A stretch of DNA of 64,000 nucleotides from Orobanche coerulescens. Taxonomy: Eukaryota > Streptophyta > Magnoliopsida > Lamiales > Orobanchaceae. A model generated the notes under the pieces. It was not told where the DNA came from and did no database searches. It saw only the letters and a list, made by a program, of their open reading frames with translations. Below are positions 42,295 through 54,264 of the stretch, in pieces; within the stretch, counting starts at the first letter, position 1; each line of letters begins with the position of its first letter. The translations under genes and the position numbers were made by a program. The stretch covers positions 202,635,096 through 202,699,095 of the forward strand of contig CM065802.1 of NCBI GenBank assembly GCA_033398695.1, given 5' to 3'.

Positions 42295-43830
42295 CTAAGA
42301 CAATAAGCTGTCCAACTTGCCCTCCTCGAACAATCTCCAGAGCTGTTTGAGGAGGTCGCGGCATTGGTTGGTCGTGGCGGGACTCTTATGGTAGGCACAA
42401 TATTGATTGTTGTCCAGGTGACCGTGGTCCCTTATCGCCTTTGGCTTTTTGAGCTTTTCGTGCCCCTTGATGGCATAGAAAATATGTGCCGGAGTTCGGT
42501 TGAATGTGTGGAGGAGATGGGCTTCCATGTCCTCGAAGGCCTTGAGATCTCCGGGTGGCTTGGCGATCGCCTTCTTTACTTTGGCGATCGCTATCTTCTG
42601 GACAGGAGGTGGCATTTCCTCGCCTAGGTGGAGGGTGAGTAGCCTTTGCCTGGCCAGAAAGTTGGCAGCCTTAGCGCGGAAGATCGCGTAGGTTGGGGGA
42701 ATATCCTTGGTGAGATGTCTAAACATGGGAGAATGACCGTAGAATCCCCCCATGACCGAAAAGAGAGCGCGTTCGTCACTGACGGGTTCGCCGGTGAGGA
42801 TGATTTCGTCTACTCGGTCGATGTAATCTGTATCGGTTTCGTCTTTCCCCTGCCTGATTTTCATCACGCGGTGGGGGCCTTCTGGTCTGGCGACCTTGGT
42901 GGCGAAGTATGACGCGAAGTCATTCGCCAGTTTCTTAAAGGAGGTGATTGATCGTGGTGGTAGTGAGGCGTACCACCTATGGGCCAGCTCGCCCAATGTT
43001 AACGGGAAGATCCGGCACTTGGTTGCATCAGATGCCCCACACCCAGTCATGTAGATTCGGAATTTACTCAGGTGGGTTTCGGGGTCCGATCTCCCCTCGT
43101 ACAGAGGTGTTTTGGGAGGAGCGATCGTTGGTTGCACGAGGGCAAGCTCGATGTGGACCGCGAGTGGCTCGGTCGGCCCGGTGATCTTTCTGCTGGCGCT
43201 TGCCCCAGTGTCCAAGAGTGCTTTCATCTCGTCGAGCTGGCGTTGTATAGCGGCCATCGCCGTGGCCTGGCTGCTCGCAGCTCGGCGCTCGGAGCGGGTG
43301 CCGAGGCAATTGAGTACTGATCCCCTGGCGATCGGGACGGGAGTCAGATGGCTGACCTGCGTTCGGCTGTGAGGTGGGTAGGCCAAACTCCTGGTGACGG
43401 ATTCGGATTCCGTCTTTTCGTGGTTGGAAACAGAATGCCCCGGTCGCCAGGATGGGTCGCGCCCCAAGCGATTGAATATGGATCCGTCCGGTCGTGCGAG
43501 AGCCTTTTCTCGCGAATTGGGGATTTCTGACGATCGCTCGCTCAGTAGCCCGTTGAATTTCCGTTTTCCCATGCGGCGGACGATCGAGGGAGTTATCGCG
43601 GGCGACGCGCATGCTCTCCGTCGCTTCTCTAGGATGGCCATAGCCTCCTTGATCTGTTCCTCGGTTTGGAGCTGATCGAGTGAGAGGTTGGGGCCATCTC
43701 TCGGGTGCGGGATCGAGAGTCTCGCATTGCTGCGGCTTCCCCCTGTCGTCGGCTGGGGTTCGGACTGAGCCGGGATATGGTGTCCGGCGGTTCGGAGAGC
43801 GGCTCTCTTCGATGTACCGGCGGATGTCAT
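42295..43830 (-). CDS. gag: G gag (Tat-type)
   Basis: 511 codons, open throughout. The N-terminal third is low-complexity and basic. The Retrotrans_gag domain lies at about residues 240-400: TPLYEGRSDPETHLSKFRIY, MTGCGASDATKCRIFPLTLG, ELAHRWYASLPPRSITSFKK. The C-terminal NNQYCAYHKSPATTNQCRDL resembles the C-x2-H...C knuckle of Tat gags but lacks the usual GH. The stop at 42295 falls after LEEGK-type gag end sequence and no protease follows. The ATG at 43830 lies about 110 bp after the primer binding site. An intact gag with no pol means G depends on a related autonomous element. Confidence 0.85.
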   Translation of the reverse strand: MTSAGTSKRAALRTAGHHIPAQSEPQPTTGGSRSNARLSIPHPRDGPNLSLDQLQTEEQIKEAMAILEKRRRACASPAITPSIVRRMGKRKFNGLLSERSSEIPNSREKALARPDGSIFNRLGRDPSWRPGHSVSNHEKTESESVTRSLAYPPHSRTQVSHLTPVPIARGSVLNCLGTRSERRAASSQATAMAAIQRQLDEMKALLDTGASASRKITGPTEPLAVHIELALVQPTIAPPKTPLYEGRSDPETHLSKFRIYMTGCGASDATKCRIFPLTLGELAHRWYASLPPRSITSFKKLANDFASYFATKVARPEGPHRVMKIRQGKDETDTDYIDRVDEIILTGEPVSDERALFSVMGGFYGHSPMFRHLTKDIPPTYAIFRAKAANFLARQRLLTLHLGEEMPPPVQKIAIAKVKKAIAKPPGDLKAFEDMEAHLLHTFNRTPAHIFYAIKGHEKLKKPKAIRDHGHLDNNQYCAYHKSPATTNQCRDLLKQLWRLFEEGKLDSLLS

Positions 43831-43938
43831 GATTCTGAAGGTTTTCTTTGAAGCGCAGTGAGTGTCACTTCAAGTATATGCCCCGAGAACAGTGAGTGTT
43901 CTTCGGGACGGTAGGAATAAAAATTTGAGGGTTAGATG

Positions 43939-43955
43939 CCCTCCTTCTAGCGCCA
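43939..43955 (-). promoter_or_regulatory. G primer binding site
   Basis: Minus strand TGGCGCTAGAAGGAGGG, two bases from the 5' LTR. The cognate tRNA was not assigned. Confidence 0.75.
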
Positions 43956-43957
43956 AT

Positions 43958-45062
43958 TGTTGCTACCCAACATATTATCCGGAGATAGATATTGCTGGAA
44001 TGGATGGATAGCAAACAAATGCAAGAGCACTTCCGTGAGGAAAATGAATAACACAAGATTTGCCGGGGTTGTTAGTCCCGGGCTTGAATGCTCTCGCGAG
44101 ATATTATTAATACTAATATTCAGGGATACAAGTACTAATGTAAGAATACAATTACAATGAGTGTAAAGATTCTTGTTATCTTAGCTAGTGAGCGTGTAGA
44201 TTGCCGGAAGAACCAGATTTGATGCTCTGTGAGTTCTTGTAACAAAGGAGATGAACAGTCGCGCCGGTGAGGGATCGACAGTCTCTCACGGCGAGTATTA
44301 GCTGGGTGCTTGAGCTCCTCAGCTTATGAATCTCTTGGAATCTGCCTTGTGGAGACTTCTTGCCTCTGCCGATCGTCTTTTGGACGAGAGATTCGGAGAG
44401 AGAAGTCCTGAGATGGATTCCGGCGAGACAGCAGGGAGCTTGATGGTATGTGTGTTCTTCTGTATTTCCGTGAATGAATTCGGAATGTAGGTGAATCAAT
44501 TCGGAACCTTTTTCCAGTAGGAGGAGGTTCTCTATTTATAGGACTTGGATATGCCGGGCGATCGCCTTTTCTGTATTATAATAATCGGGTGATCGTCTTT
44601 ATGTCACATGGGCTTGTCTCCTTAAAGTCTGCAGGAGTTGCTGGCATCGATCATGTCCAATGAGAAGCTCGCACGCGTCGAGTCGGCCGCCACGGCGGTC
44701 CCACTGACACCTTTCGGCGGGCCTGTCGGTTGCTGGAAAGATGCTGACAGGCTGTGGCCAACGACCCATGTGCCGCGGTGCCTTATCTGGATCTGCACGT
44801 GGGTGCTATTCTGAGATCCAGTCTTCGATGACTTTGACGGGCGATCATCTCTGTTCGGGGCGTAGGCCGATTGTCCTTAGCCGGACACTAGAGTCGATCG
44901 CCAGATACCAAAGGGCAATCGCCTTGGGAGTCGATCGCTAGGTACCTGATGGTGGTCTGGTTTCTTCGATTAGGCGAGCTAGCCATAGTTTGACTGGTGT
45001 TGACTCGGTCGCTGGGCCTTATAGTCGATCGCCTGTCGGGATGAATAAATCTTGACACAACA
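43958..45062 (-). repeat. G 5' LTR
   Basis: 1105 bp, highly similar to 36754-37857. Minus-strand TATA-like TATAAATA at 44533-44540, array at about 44560-45030. Confidence 0.93.
44560..45030. repeat. Palindrome array, G 5' LTR
   Basis: GGGCGATCGCC, GGTGATCGTC, GTCGATCGCC, GGCAATCGCC, GTCGATCGCT and similar. Several units present in one LTR are mutated in the other. Confidence 0.85.
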
Positions 45063-45067
45063 GATAT
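45063..45067. repeat. Target-site duplication of G, right copy
   Basis: GATAT. Confidence 0.92.
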
Positions 45068-48000
45068 TAGGGATGAGGATTTGATTCTGGGTGAGGATTG
45101 GCTGGACCGTCATGGGGCGATCATGAATTATAGAACGAGAACCGTTTCGATGTTAGCCTCTGACGGTACCGAGCATTCTTTTGTGGGGCGTAAGCGGAGT
45201 AGCCAGAGATTACTGATCAGCGCCTTGAGGGCGGTGAGACTTCTTCGGGGAGGTTACACGGGTTATTGGTGTTACGCTTTGAGATCGGAAGAAGGGGGAG
45301 TCGAACTCTCGTCTATTCCAGTAGTGTGTGAGTATCCTGATGTCTTTCCAGACGAGTTGCCGGGTTTGCCGCCGGACCGAGAAGTTGAGTTTACCGTCGA
45401 TTTAGAGCCGGGTGCAGCACCGATTTCTAAGACGCCATACCGTATGGCGCCTGCCGAGATGCTTGAGTTGAAGAAACAGTTGGGAGAGTTGCTAGACATG
45501 AGGATTATTCGACCGAGTGCTTCACCTTGGGGCGCACCGGTCCTGTTTGTCAAGAAGAAGGATGGGTCACTTCGTTTGTGTATCGACTACCGAGAGTTGA
45601 ACAAAGTGACCATCAAAAACAAGTATCCGCTTCCGAGGATTGATGATTTCTTTGATCAGTTGCAAGGGGCAACTGTGTTTTCGAAGATTGATTTGAGATC
45701 GGGGTATTATCAGCTCCGAGTGAAGGATACCGACATTCCGAAGACGGCCTTCCGGACGAGATACGGTCACTACGAGTTTGTGGTTATGCCTTTTGGGCTA
45801 ACCAATGCACCAGCCGTGTTCATGCAGCTTATGAACAAAGTCTTTATCGAGTACCTCGATAAGTGTGTAGTCGTTTTTATCGATGACATCCTGATTTACT
45901 CGAGGAGCGAGGAGGAGCACGCTCGTCATTTGCATATCGTGCTAGATATTTTGAGAACTCAGCATCTTTTTGCGAAGTTCTCAAAGTGCGAGTTTTGGTT
46001 ACGGGAGGTTATGTTTCTCGGTCATGTGATCTCGGTCGAGGGTGTTCGTGTGGACCCACATAAGGTAGAGGCAGTGTTGGATTGGGCGCCGCCCAAGAAC
46101 GTGAAGGAGGTCCGCAATTTTCTGGGATTAGCCGGGTATTACCGTAGATTCGTCGAGGGGTTCTCTAAGCTCGCTCGACCGCTGACTCAGTTGTTACAGA
46201 AGTCAGAGAAGTTTGTGTGGACCGATGAGAGGCAGAATAGTTTTGAGGAGTTGAAGAAGCGGTTGATGACCGCTCCCGTTTTGGCTTTACCGAGTGGTAA
46301 TGATGGTTTCTCAGTTTATAGTGATGCTTCGGGCCAAGGGCTCGGATGCGTACTTATGCAGCACGGGAGGACGATTGCCTATGCTTCCCGTCAGTTGAAA
46401 CCGTATGAATTGAATTACCCTACGCAGGATCTTGAGTTGGCCGCAGTCGTATTTGCGTTGAAGATCTAGCGTCATTACTTGTATGGCTCGTCGTGTCAGA
46501 TTTTAACCGATCACAAGAGCCTGAAGTACATTTTCACGCAGAAAGAGCTTAATATGAGACAGAGGAGATGGTTGGAATTAATTAAGGATTACGATCTCGA
46601 GATCCTTTATCATCCGGGCAAGGCTAATGTGGTAGCAGATGCCTTGAGCCGGAAATCGGTATCGCTTCGGGCGCTTGAGTTACTCACGGCCCAGTCGGGA
46701 CTTCAGCGAGAGTTTATGAGGTTGAGCATTGAGATTGTACTTCCAGAGAGTTCCGGGCAGTTGCGTACTCTTGAGATTTCTTCATCTTTGGTCGAGGACA
46801 TTAAATTGGGACAGTTGGAGGACCCGATGTTTATTCAACTTCGGGAGAGTGTAGGGAAGCGGAAAGCCCCGGGATTCGTTATTCATGAGGACGGAGTGTT
46901 GAGATTCCGTGGTCGGTTGTCTGTTCCAAACGACTCGGAATTGAGACAGAGTATTATGCGAGAGGCTCATGCGTCACCTTACTCAGTCCATCCAGGCTCG
47001 AGTAAAATGTATAAGGATTTAAGAAAGAATTTCTGGTGGAACGACATGAAGAAGGAGGTAGTTCAGTTTGTGGCTAAGTGTTTGACTTGTCAACAAGTCA
47101 AGATTGAGCATCAGTGGCCAGTCGGGTTGTTGAAACCACTTCCCGTCCCGGAGTGGAAGTGGGAGGATATCTCTATGGATTTTGTCACGGGTTTTCCGAG
47201 GACGAAGACTGGTATGAATATGGTGTGGGTGATTTTAGACCGACTGACTAAGTCGGCGCATTTTCTGGGCATCAAGGATACTTGGGGTCCAGAAAAGTTG
47301 GCTCGTGTTTTTATCGCACAGATAGTGAGACTTCATGGTACGCCGAGGACCATTATTTCAGATAGAGATGGCCGGTTTGTATCGCACTTTTGGCAGGCGG
47401 TACATAAGGCATTGGGGACACGGTTGCGTTTGAGTACATCTTTCCACCCTCAGACTGACGGACAGTCCGAATGTACCATTCAGACGTTCGAGGATTTGTT
47501 GCGCGCGTGTGCATTAGATTGGAGTAGTGACTGGGAGGATCATCTGGCCTTGATTGAGTTTACTTATAATAATAGATGGCACGCGTCGATTAACATGGCA
47601 CCGTATGAGGCACTTTATGGCCGATGTTGCCGATCACCGATATGTTGGGATGAGCCGTCCGATTTGGTTGGCACCGAGCCGGACCTTGTGTTGGATACGA
47701 GGGAGAAAGTTGAATTGATTAGGAAGAGAATGTTGGCTGCGCAGAGTCGACAAAAGTCTTATGCGAATGTTAGGCGTAGACCTTTGGAGTTTGAGGTGGG
47801 AGATCATGTTCTGTTGAGAGTGTCTCCGACGAAAGGAGTTTTCCGCTTTGGGAAGAAGGGGAAACTCAGCCCGAGATATATTGGACCTTTCGAAGTATTG
47901 GAGAGAGTCGGTGAGTTGGCATACCGTTTGGCTTTACCGTCGTCGCTGAGTCATGTGCATAGCGTATTTCACGTTTCCCAGTTGAGGAAGTACGTTCCGG

Positions 48001-48218
48001 ACCCGTCCCACATTATTGACTTTGGGGACGTGGAGATCGAGAAGGATGTTACGTTTGAAGAGAGGCCCGTCAAGATTTTGGAGCGTCGAGACAAACAGTT
48101 AAGGCACAAAACCATTCCTTTGGTTAAGGTGCAATGGTCGAGGCACGGAGTAGAAGAAGCGACGTGGGAGTTAGAGGAGGATATGCGTTCGAGACACCCC
48201 GAGCTTTTTGATTCTTAA
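45068..48218 (+). pseudogene. pol: D pol: protease end, RT, RNase H, integrase, chromodomain; one nonsense codon
   Basis: Copies element RNA into DNA and integrates it. In order: the protease C-terminus ([17 protein letters not shown]); RT with [35 protein letters not shown] and the catalytic [11 protein letters not shown] (about 45870-45902); RNase H ([16 protein letters not shown]). TAG at 46467-46469 replaces a conserved Trp (TGG in N), splitting a 462-codon frame from a 579-codon one in the same register. Integrase follows with an H2C2 finger (ending CLTCQQVK) and catalytic D, D and E at about 47178, 47361 and 47469. A chromodomain closes the protein ([20 protein letters not shown], about 48107-48166) and probably guides insertion to modified histones. 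The stop is at 48216-48218. Confidence 0.95.
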
Positions 48219-48240
48219 GTTTCGGGACGAAACTTTATTT

Positions 48241-48253
48241 TAGAGGGGGAGAA
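48241..48253 (+). promoter_or_regulatory. D polypurine tract
   Basis: TAGAGGGGGAGAA directly before the 3' LTR. Confidence 0.9.
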
Positions 48254-50202
48254 TGTAATATCCGTAACTTTCCATTTTTAGCAGTTTCCATTTTTGGTGT
48301 ATGTCTATTTTTATCGACTCTCTTGTAACCGTTTCGACATTTTGAATCTGCTTTGTTCTTGGAGTTTTTCCATTTGGACGAGTTTTGATGATGTCTTCAC
48401 GTAATTTCATTTTATGATATGTTTTGCCGTATGAATGTTCGATTCTCGTAAAACTCGTTCATTGTCGTTGTTTCTTGGTTTGTACAAGTGCGTATGGTTG
48501 AGTCGGTCATGTTGAGACTTTCAGTTTGTAAATCCGACGTCGTTTCGTGACTTTCGGTCAGTTGGGTCATTTTCGTAATTTCCTATAAGCTTAGAGAATT
48601 TCATATTCGTTGTCGTATTTCGGATTCCCAGGTAGTCGGATTGATGTTTTCTTGTGATGGTTAGACTCATCATCGAATATTCTTCGTAGTCGTATTTTTG
48701 GTTCGATAGCAGGTCCGGGTTTCGGGGTCGTCCGGAATCGTTTGGACAGCAGCTGCCAGTACTGCTGTCCAGTAGGGTGTTACGGCCGTAACACCCAGAA
48801 GTTACGGCCGTAAGTTGGCCATGTTATGGCCGTAAGTGTCCCCTGTTACGGTCAGAATGCCTACTGCTTTAAAGCAATGCGAGGTCCAATACCTCATTTT
48901 CTATCCTTTCTCTCGTTTTTCTTCACGGGGCGACTCCAGAGGCGATTCCTTCAGTTTTGATCGAAGAATTTTTCGTGTTCCATCACCGTAGAATCGTAGT
49001 AGCATATCACCATCAGCGTAATCATCCTCCATTGTCCGAATCCGAGGTATCTTCTTCAGGAACCCTAACTTGTATAAATTGGGGGGTTTTCGGGTTTTTC
49101 GTGATTGACTCCGAATTGTTCATGTATGTTGCGAAACTTCTTATCGATTGTTGTTATTGGGTGATTCCCAATCCGTTTTCCTCGAATTAATCCATGTATT
49201 GTTGATACGGGGAGATTTTGCATAAACCCTCGCCCGTATCGATTGAACATCTATTGTCGTGATTTGTAATCGGGGTTTTGGGAGTATTCCTTTTGATTAT
49301 TGATGTCCGTCGGGACTGAGTTATGCTAATTCTTCGTTTAGGAACCGTCGTTTTCCATTCGGATTACCCGTAGTCGTTTTCACTTCCGATTCTTCAAAGA
49401 TGTCACAAAGGCAAGTACTTTACATTTGTTTACATGTTCTAGTATTTGAATTATGGTTGTATCGTGGTTGTTGTGGATGGATATGTGTATGTTCACCTAG
49501 GGACGGTCCGACGGGGCCTATAGGGATACGTATTGCCGTGAGTGTGCGTATCGTGAACTGTGGTTAGCCACCCAGGGATGTCCGACGGGGCTCTGCGGGG
49601 TACGGTGGCCGTGAGTCTCGTACCAACGGTTAACTTTGAATTGTGATTTGTTGGAGATAATGTGTTATGTGATTGTACATTGTAAATATTCCGGAATATA
49701 AAACATTTTCAAAAATGATTTTTGGCGCATTATTCATCTGATTAGAATGTAGTTCAAATGGATTGTACTTGCACTAGCAGTTTTCGCTAACCCCTTAAAT
49801 GGGAGAAATACTTTTTGTATTTCAGGTATTGATCGTGGGGACAAGCGAGCACCCGAGCCGTATGAGGATGATGGGCAAGCATGATATTGTCCTGTAGTTG
49901 ATTGTTGGTGTTCTGTCTGTCAATTATTATTGATGTCTGATTTTGGGATTTCTGTATTATAAAATTGGTTTAAGTACTCGAGTACTTCCGGTTTGAATTT
50001 GTTAATGTTGTGTTCCCATTTTGGGGAAATGGATTTGATGTCAGAATTTTATTTGTCGGTGTGTAGTCTTTTATTTGAATTGTCGTTTTATTAATGATTG
50101 TTGCCGTTGTCGAATGTCTTGTTTGGTACGTTAGCCTGGTGGATTCCACAGTATGGGGTCCACGGCGCTGTAATATGCCCTGAATGTCTTGGGGATGTTA
50201 CA
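48254..50202 (+). repeat. D 3' LTR
   Basis: 1949 bp, matching 23905-25847 with a few percent differences by eye. Confidence 0.93.
48775..48834. repeat. Palindrome array, D 3' LTR
   Basis: A perfect 22-bp palindrome centred on TTACGGCCGTAA, then GTTACGGCCGTAAG and TGTTATGGCCGTAAG. The second unit is intact here and truncated in the 5' LTR. Confidence 0.85.
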
Positions 50203-50207
50203 GTATC
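50203..50207. repeat. Target-site duplication of D, right copy
   Basis: GTATC. Confidence 0.9.
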
Positions 50208-50307
50208 AACCTCTCAACTTGGTTTAGAAGATCATAGAGCTTTGTGGATTGGTGTTCAAGCATCCGGCGTTGAGATTTACCAAGTGTTTCGTCGTTATCC
50301 TCTATAG
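50208..50307 (+). repeat. LTR fragment H, continuation after D
   Basis: Follows on from 23899 once D is removed. Only 100 bp remain before fragment I begins. Confidence 0.5.
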
Positions 50308-50856
50308 TAACACCCCGAGATATTCAGGATTATTACAGCGCTGTAAATCCTTGATATAAGGATTTACTAGGTTAAGAATTTAAAAACAACATTCTTAAGT
50401 ACTAACCGTAAAATTTATTGTTACAACACAAGTCTGAAAAGTACAAAGTGGTCAACAACCGAATGCAAACTCCCAAAAAGACAGATAAAACAACAGTGTA
50501 CTCGAGTACTTTATTAAATAAAACAAAATCTGACAAATCATCCCGGCCGTAACATCACTTTGCACATTGTTTCCATGCCCTCCTGTATCCTGAACATACA
50601 ACAAATGTCCACCCCCGAAGGGGTTAGCACAACGATGCTAGTATAAGTGCGATAATTTATACGACAACAGATTATTCAACATCTCAGAAAGACTAATGAC
50701 AACATCATCAACGACAACAAAAACAACGAGTCTCTACTATGAGAAGACTCACCATACACAACATGATAACCACAACATAATACAACATACACATGGTAAT
50801 TCTGATGATCCAGCGTTCACTGCATAGATCACAAGATGATCCCGTCGGACCAACAC
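50308..50856 (-). repeat. LTR fragment I (gypsy-like, 3' part)
   Basis: Minus strand ends CTCGGGGTGTTA and carries the U5 box GCGCTGTAATAATCC plus CTAACCCCTTCGG and TGCACTAGC-like sequence near 50625-50650, as in D and B. It is cut at the right by J. Confidence 0.65.
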
Positions 50857-51484
50857 TGTAACACCCCCAAATCCTATTGGGTTATTACAGTGCCGTGGAC
50901 CCCACGCCAGGAGATCCACCAGGCGAATATGACTAAAATACATTAAATTAACCAAGAAGGGAAATCATAGTCCCTACCATGATATCCGACACAATATTCC
51001 GAGGAGGAATTTTAACGACAATGATGGGCCTACATGGCTAAAAATGAAAATACAACCACACCCACGAGCCTCGCTCGGGTAATACATAATGACAATGACT
51101 GACAAACTGGAGAACACTCCAACTGACTGACCAACATGAACAACTCGGACTAGTATCGCTCGAATGCCTCGTCGCCATCATCATGCCCCAATGTCTCAAC
51201 TCTCTCCTCGCAAGCACCTAAAACATGAAAACATGTTCCGCCCCCACGGGGTCAGTCATCCAGATAATGAACATCAAATACATGTATAACATGATATGCA
51301 TCCAAACACAGAATGAAACAGTACAATGATAATAATACGAGATGCTCACAAACCAAGGTAAGAACCGAGCATTCGTGAAACACTATGCCCACGGCATACT
51401 ATTAATACCTGTTCAATGGGTTAGAACATAAGTGCCCAACAACGAATCATAATCACAGAGTACCACAATGAATTACACGACATG

Positions 51485-51692
51485 AACCAAACCAGAACTG
51501 AATTAAATATGAATCACAATGAATTACATGAAGATGAACCAAACCAGAACTGAATTAAATATGAATCACAATGAATTACATGAAGATGAACCAAACCAGA
51601 ACTGAATTAAATATGAATCACAATGAATTACATGAAGATGAACCAAACCAGAACTGAATTAAATATGAATCACAATGAATTACATGAAGATG
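51485..51692. repeat. 52-bp tandem repeat, 4 copies
   Basis: Nearly identical units beginning AACCAAACCAGAACTG, with partial units on each side. The low divergence suggests recent expansion. Confidence 0.92.
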
Positions 51693-51752
51693 AACCAAAC
51701 CAGCACGAAGCTGTAACAATGAAGGACGAAGCCACGGCATGAAGCCGTATCA

Positions 51753-52107
51753 AAATGAAACCATCCAATGTTCGTTGACCTACTGAGCTGTAGGTGTTGG
51801 GGGAAACAACCGCGAAGGTTCAGGCCCCACCAAACTTACCCCATAATGAAACCATCCAATGGCCGTTGACCTACTGAGATGTAGGTGTTGGGAAGTCAAC
51901 CGCGAAGGTTTCAAACTCCCCAAACTTACCCATAATGAAATCACCCAGTGACCGTTGACCTACTGATTGTAGGTGTTGGGAAGTCAACCGCGAAGGTTTC
52001 AAACTCCCCAAACTTACCCATAATGAAATCACCCAGTGACCGTTGACCTACTGATTGTAGGTGTTGGGAAGTCAGCCGCGAAGGTTTCAAACTCCCCAAA
52101 CTTACCC
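51753..52107. repeat. About 88-bp tandem repeat, 4 copies
   Basis: Units contain CCGTTGACCTACTGA, GTAGGTGTTGGGAAGTCA and CCGCGAAGGTT. Units 3 and 4 are almost identical and units 1 and 2 more diverged. Confidence 0.92.
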
Positions 52108-52265
52108 ATCGAGCACTAGCCGAGACTAGCCTCCAAAACACAACTAATCACAAACGGCAATGATCCCAAGCTTACCGAATTCACGAGAATGATAGTGTGC
52201 TGCCTTGAGTCGGCCAACACGACAACAATGACTCACGGATGGGTACCGTCCTCAGCGGTCCCAAT

Positions 52266-52735
52266 TCAATACCTCGATTACCTTAGAATGGTCAATCGAT
52301 AACAATGACACAACGGATGGGAACTATCCTCGACAGCCCCAATTCAATACACCGATTGCCTTAGAATGGCCAACCGATAACAATGATGCAGCGGATGATT
52401 CAATACCTCTATTGCCTTAAAACGGCCAATCGATAACAATGATACAACGAATGATTGAGCACCTCGATTGCCTTAGAACGGCCAATCGATAACAATGATA
52501 CAATGAGTAATTGAGCACCTCGATTGCCTTAGAATGGCTAATCGATGACAATGATACAATGAATGATTGAACACCTCGATTGCCTTAGAACGGACAATCG
52601 ATGACAATGATACAATGAATGATTGAACACCTCGATTGCCTTATAACGGCCAATCGATGACAATGATATAATGAATGATTGAACACCTCGATTGCCTTAG
52701 AACGGCCAATCGATAACAATGATACAAATGAATGC
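52266..52735. repeat. About 56-bp tandem repeat, about 8 copies
   Basis: Units contain CCTCGATTGCCTTAGAACGG and CCAATCGATAACAATGATAC. Confidence 0.9.
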
Positions 52736-53683
52736 CTCGGCACCTTTAATCGGTTACCGACGACGAAGATGAGAACGAGTACGACAATGCCTTCAATCGG
52801 ACAACACAACATGAATGACAGGACACCAACATTAATAACAATGATTACAACAATGTCTTAGATCGACATAAAAATCAACAACAATCGATACATCGATACC
52901 GCGAACCGGCTACCGACAATAACATTAACAACGAGTATCCCAATGCCTTGAACCGGCCATTAATGAACAATAATAAACATTTGGCATAATTGCTAAAGAG
53001 TATCGTATCGAACGATCCCCTAATATCAATGAACTTATGAAGAGACTAAGTCTCGAAATGATACAACACATTCATACACATATATGATGACATTAATCTC
53101 ATTGACTAGTACAAGTATAAAACTTGCCTCAACCGAAGGCGATGAATTCCTTCCACGAACAACGAACGACGTCCTCCGATAAACACAAGCGCTCGAACAA
53201 CCTTGAATGAAATACAATTCATTCAATAACACAATATCAATCGAAAACAACACAACGATCGAAGGAAACTCTTTGAGACATTTCATCGAGCACTAAATGT
53301 TCAAAGTTCCTCAAGAACCTAAAAATCATCAATCGGGTTGAACGAATCGAAGATATGGATATACAATCCATAGAATACGATTAATAATGTTCACTAGCAT
53401 CAACCGATTCATCAAATTCGGACAAACAACGAAAATCAAGGATTGAGTTACACAGTCATCCGAAAAGCAAGGCTACATCTCAAATGTACCCAACATCGAT
53501 ATCTTTCATATCATCGATCTCCTTGGTCCCATCGATTCAAGGTAGACCCAATTCTGAACTCACCGTTCAATATGATCCCGAAAGGTCACAAGAACAGGAA
53601 CGATCGCAATGAATGATAATGAATCGAAATCCAACAAGGATCAAGAATGACTCACCAGGGTGAAATGATAATGTAATGAGTGA

Positions 53684-53688
53684 TAGCT
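53684..53688. repeat. Target-site duplication of K, left copy
   Basis: TAGCT, repeated at 55763-55767. Confidence 0.8.
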
Positions 53689-53919
53689 TGATCGGTCAAA
53701 AATTTATCCTAAAAATAGGAGTTTTTGAGTCGCTCGCAAATATATACAAGGTAGAAGTAGTTGTGGTAAGTTCTACCAAGGTCTTTTCTCTCGAGGATTA
53801 TTCAACAGGGCTTCGTATAATATTTTGTTACAGATAGCGAGAAATAAATACTAAAATATTCTAAAATATATTTTTGGGTTTTTAAATATTAACTAAATTA
53901 AAATGCACTATTTTTAATT

Positions 53920-54120
53920 TAAACTATTTTTATTAAGACTATTTATACTAGACTATATTAAGACTATTTATACTAGACTATTTATATTAAGACTAGTTAT
54001 ACTAGACTATTTATATTAAGACTATTTTTAATACTACTATTTTTAATGAGACTATTTATATTAAGACTATTTATACTAGACTATTTATATTAAGACTATT
54101 TATACTAGACTATTTATAGT
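53920..54120. repeat. Short tandem repeats inside K
   Basis: Alternating ACTATTTATA, CTAGACTATTTATA and TTAAGACTATTTATA units. Confidence 0.85.
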
Positions 54121-54264
54121 AAATTATTTTTAACTAGTGAAAATGAATAGAATTAAAATGAGTTGGGAATTTATAAAATCTAGGGGATTACGGGTTCATT
54201 AAATTAGGTATTTAATTAAGTATAGGAATTGATTTATATGGATATAAAAGAAAAACGAATATTT

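Larger units (their letters stand above)
36754..45062 (-). mobile_element. Element G: non-autonomous Tat-like gypsy element with antisense gene
   Basis: 8309 bp with LTRs 36754-37857 and 43958-45062 (TGTTGCTACC to TTGACACAACA on the plus strand), target duplication GATAT. It is minus oriented, as shown by the primer site left of the right LTR, the purine tract right of the left LTR and the minus-strand gag. There is no protease, RT or integrase. Most of the interior is a plus-strand (antisense) multi-exon gene at 38376-41063. Extra antisense ORFs near the 3' end are documented for the Tat lineage of plant gypsy elements. Confidence 0.92.
23905..50202 (+). mobile_element. Element D: Ty3/gypsy chromovirus (Tekay/Del type), carrying nested F and G
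   Basis: LTRs 23905-25847 and 48254-50202, target duplication GTATC, tRNA-Met primer site 25852-25863 and polypurine tract 48241-48253. Without F and G the element is about 8.8 kb, and gag, protease, reverse transcriptase, RNase H, integrase and chromodomain are all present in that order. Pol carries a single nonsense codon. Gag has a deletion/frameshift and a nonsense codon and is split by F; G splits protease from RT. The chromodomain and the LTR termini place it in the Tekay clade. Confidence 0.95.
50857..53688 (-). repeat. LTR J (gypsy-like), rich in tandem repeats
   Basis: Minus strand ends TTTGGGGGTGTTACA with the U5 box CCACGGCACTGTAATAACCC, the D-family signature. Going upstream on the minus strand it contains three tandem arrays (51485-51692, 51753-52107, 52266-52735). 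It is interrupted by solo LTR K at 53689 and appears to continue after 55767. The 5' end was not identified. Confidence 0.65.

Noticed and set aside
43064..43675. Several plus- and minus-strand frames overlapping G gag
   Set aside because: Alternative frames of the 511-codon gag with its Retrotrans_gag motifs.
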